Assembly (NCBI GenBank): GCA_021162125.1
Contig: JAGGZG010000371.1
Coordinates: 1-5,266, forward strand
Length of the DNA stretch: 5,266 nucleotides
Reading direction: 5' to 3'
Source of the DNA: Anaerolineae bacterium
GTDB taxonomy: Bacteria > Chloroflexota > Anaerolineae > JACIWR01
Shown here piece after piece: positions 4,835-5,266 of this stretch. A program made the translations under genes and the position numbers. The notes beneath the pieces are model-generated. The model did no database searches. It saw nothing but the letters and a program-made list of their open reading frames with translations, and was not told the origin of the DNA. Each line of letters opens with the position of its first letter. Positions within the stretch are counted from its first letter, which is position 1.

Positions 4835-5266
4835 TGTCACCTGAATTCTCTCCTGTCCGCTGTAACCCTTCCACTAACCGCCTCCACGCCGCCGCAAAGG
4901 GCTCTTCCAACTCCACGCTCACCCGCGCCGGGGGCGCCCCTTCCACCACCTGCTGCACCGCACCCGCAAAAGCGGCGAACCCGGCCTCGCCCTGCTGCTG
5001 CGCCTGGGCCTGCAACTGGCCCAGCGCCCCCCACCACTCCTCTCGCTTCTCCGGCACCTTTGTCATCACGGCCACCGTGTTCTGCACCACCACATCCCCC
5101 ATCTGCTCCAACGTCATGGCCTCGGTTTCGGACGAATCCCCGGCCTCGGCTTCCAATTCCGCCAGCGCTGCGGCAAACGCCTGCTTCCCCATCTTCTCCC
5201 GCAGCCGGGCCAATGCACTCTCGGCGATTCGCGCTTGCGGGGAACCCAGCTCACGGAAAATCACCA
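4797..5266 (-). CDS. C-terminal part of an Ala/Gln-rich helical protein
   Basis: A minus-strand frame with its stop at 4799-4797, open to the window edge. The first available start, GTG at 5264, leaves no room to see an SD, so I treat the gene as 5'-partial; at least 155 residues are visible (numbered from that GTG). It is rich in alanine, glutamate and glutamine and looks largely helical: ARLREKMGKQAFAAALAEL (19-37), then VVVQNTVAVMTKVPEKREEW (58-77) ending in W77-W78, then GALGQLQAQAQQQGEAGFAA (79-98). The 'NT.AV....P.KREEWW..L..L' stretch recalls C-terminal tails of large tetratricopeptide-type proteins in Chloroflexota, an impression rather than a database match. The last 15 residues come from palindromic and tandem repeat DNA. 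The long TPR or signalling domain, if any, would lie outside the window. Confidence 0.65.
   Translation of the reverse strand, partial: VIFRELGSPQARIAESALARLREKMGKQAFAAALAELEAEAGDSSETEAMTLEQMGDVVVQNTVAVMTKVPEKREEWWGALGQLQAQAQQQGEAGFAAFAGAVQQVVEGAPPARVSVELEEPFAAAWRRLVEGLQRTGENSGDSQVTVTSEVTVT
4821..4842. repeat. Tandem 11-bp direct repeat
   Basis: GACTGTCACCT occurs twice in succession (4821-4831 and 4832-4842), followed by GA. The first unit is part of the right arm of the palindrome, so the second looks like a slipped duplication of the arm. It extends the coding sequence of the minus-strand gene further upstream into repeat-like DNA. Confidence 0.85.

Noticed and set aside
4796..4844. A CRISPR array
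   Set aside because: The repeated units are tandem or inverted with no spacers of regular length, and no cas gene is present.
1..5266. tRNA, rRNA or riboswitch genes
   Set aside because: No cloverleaf, rRNA signature or known riboswitch core was noticed by eye on either strand. This was not a computed search.

Overview
The window is GC-rich bacterial DNA (by eye about 60% GC) with sigma70-type promoters, good Shine-Dalgarno (SD) sites and some GTG starts. The gene types, the foldback intergenic repeats and the style of the alanine/glutamine-rich protein at the right edge recall Chloroflexota (Anaerolineae-like) genomes. That placement is an inference from general familiarity; no marker gene is present.

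Layout. (1) 3-695, minus: a family 2 glycosyltransferase of the dolichol-phosphate-mannose-synthase-like type. (2) 724-948: a divergent control region with a strong promoter for each flanking gene and a nested foldback repeat between them. (3) 1001-1945, plus: a UV damage endonuclease (UvsE/UVDE) with an apparently complete metal site. (4) 1988-2105: a decayed inverted-repeat element, followed by a PfkB-family sugar/polyol kinase at 2133-3053. (5) 3106-3803, plus: a toxin-antitoxin operon with its own promoter, a possible 10-codon leader, a 70-residue candidate antitoxin and a MazF/PemK-type toxin. A 165-base gene-free stretch and an intrinsic terminator follow. (6) 4041-4713, minus: a tightly coupled pair, a 65-residue zinc-ribbon protein and a 157-residue membrane protein. 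(7) 4741-4844: a cluster of hairpins, one a perfect 19-bp palindrome that also encodes the C-terminus of the next gene. (8) 4797-5266, minus: the 3' part of an alanine/glutamine-rich helical protein cut by the window edge.

The genes do not form one pathway. The window looks like small independent transcription units (glycan transfer, UV repair, sugar phosphorylation, toxin-antitoxin, an unknown envelope pair) separated by short palindromic repeats. The least understood parts are the zinc-ribbon/membrane pair, the leader in front of the antitoxin, and the palindrome that has become coding sequence. I see no clear evidence for a wholly new defence or metabolic system.
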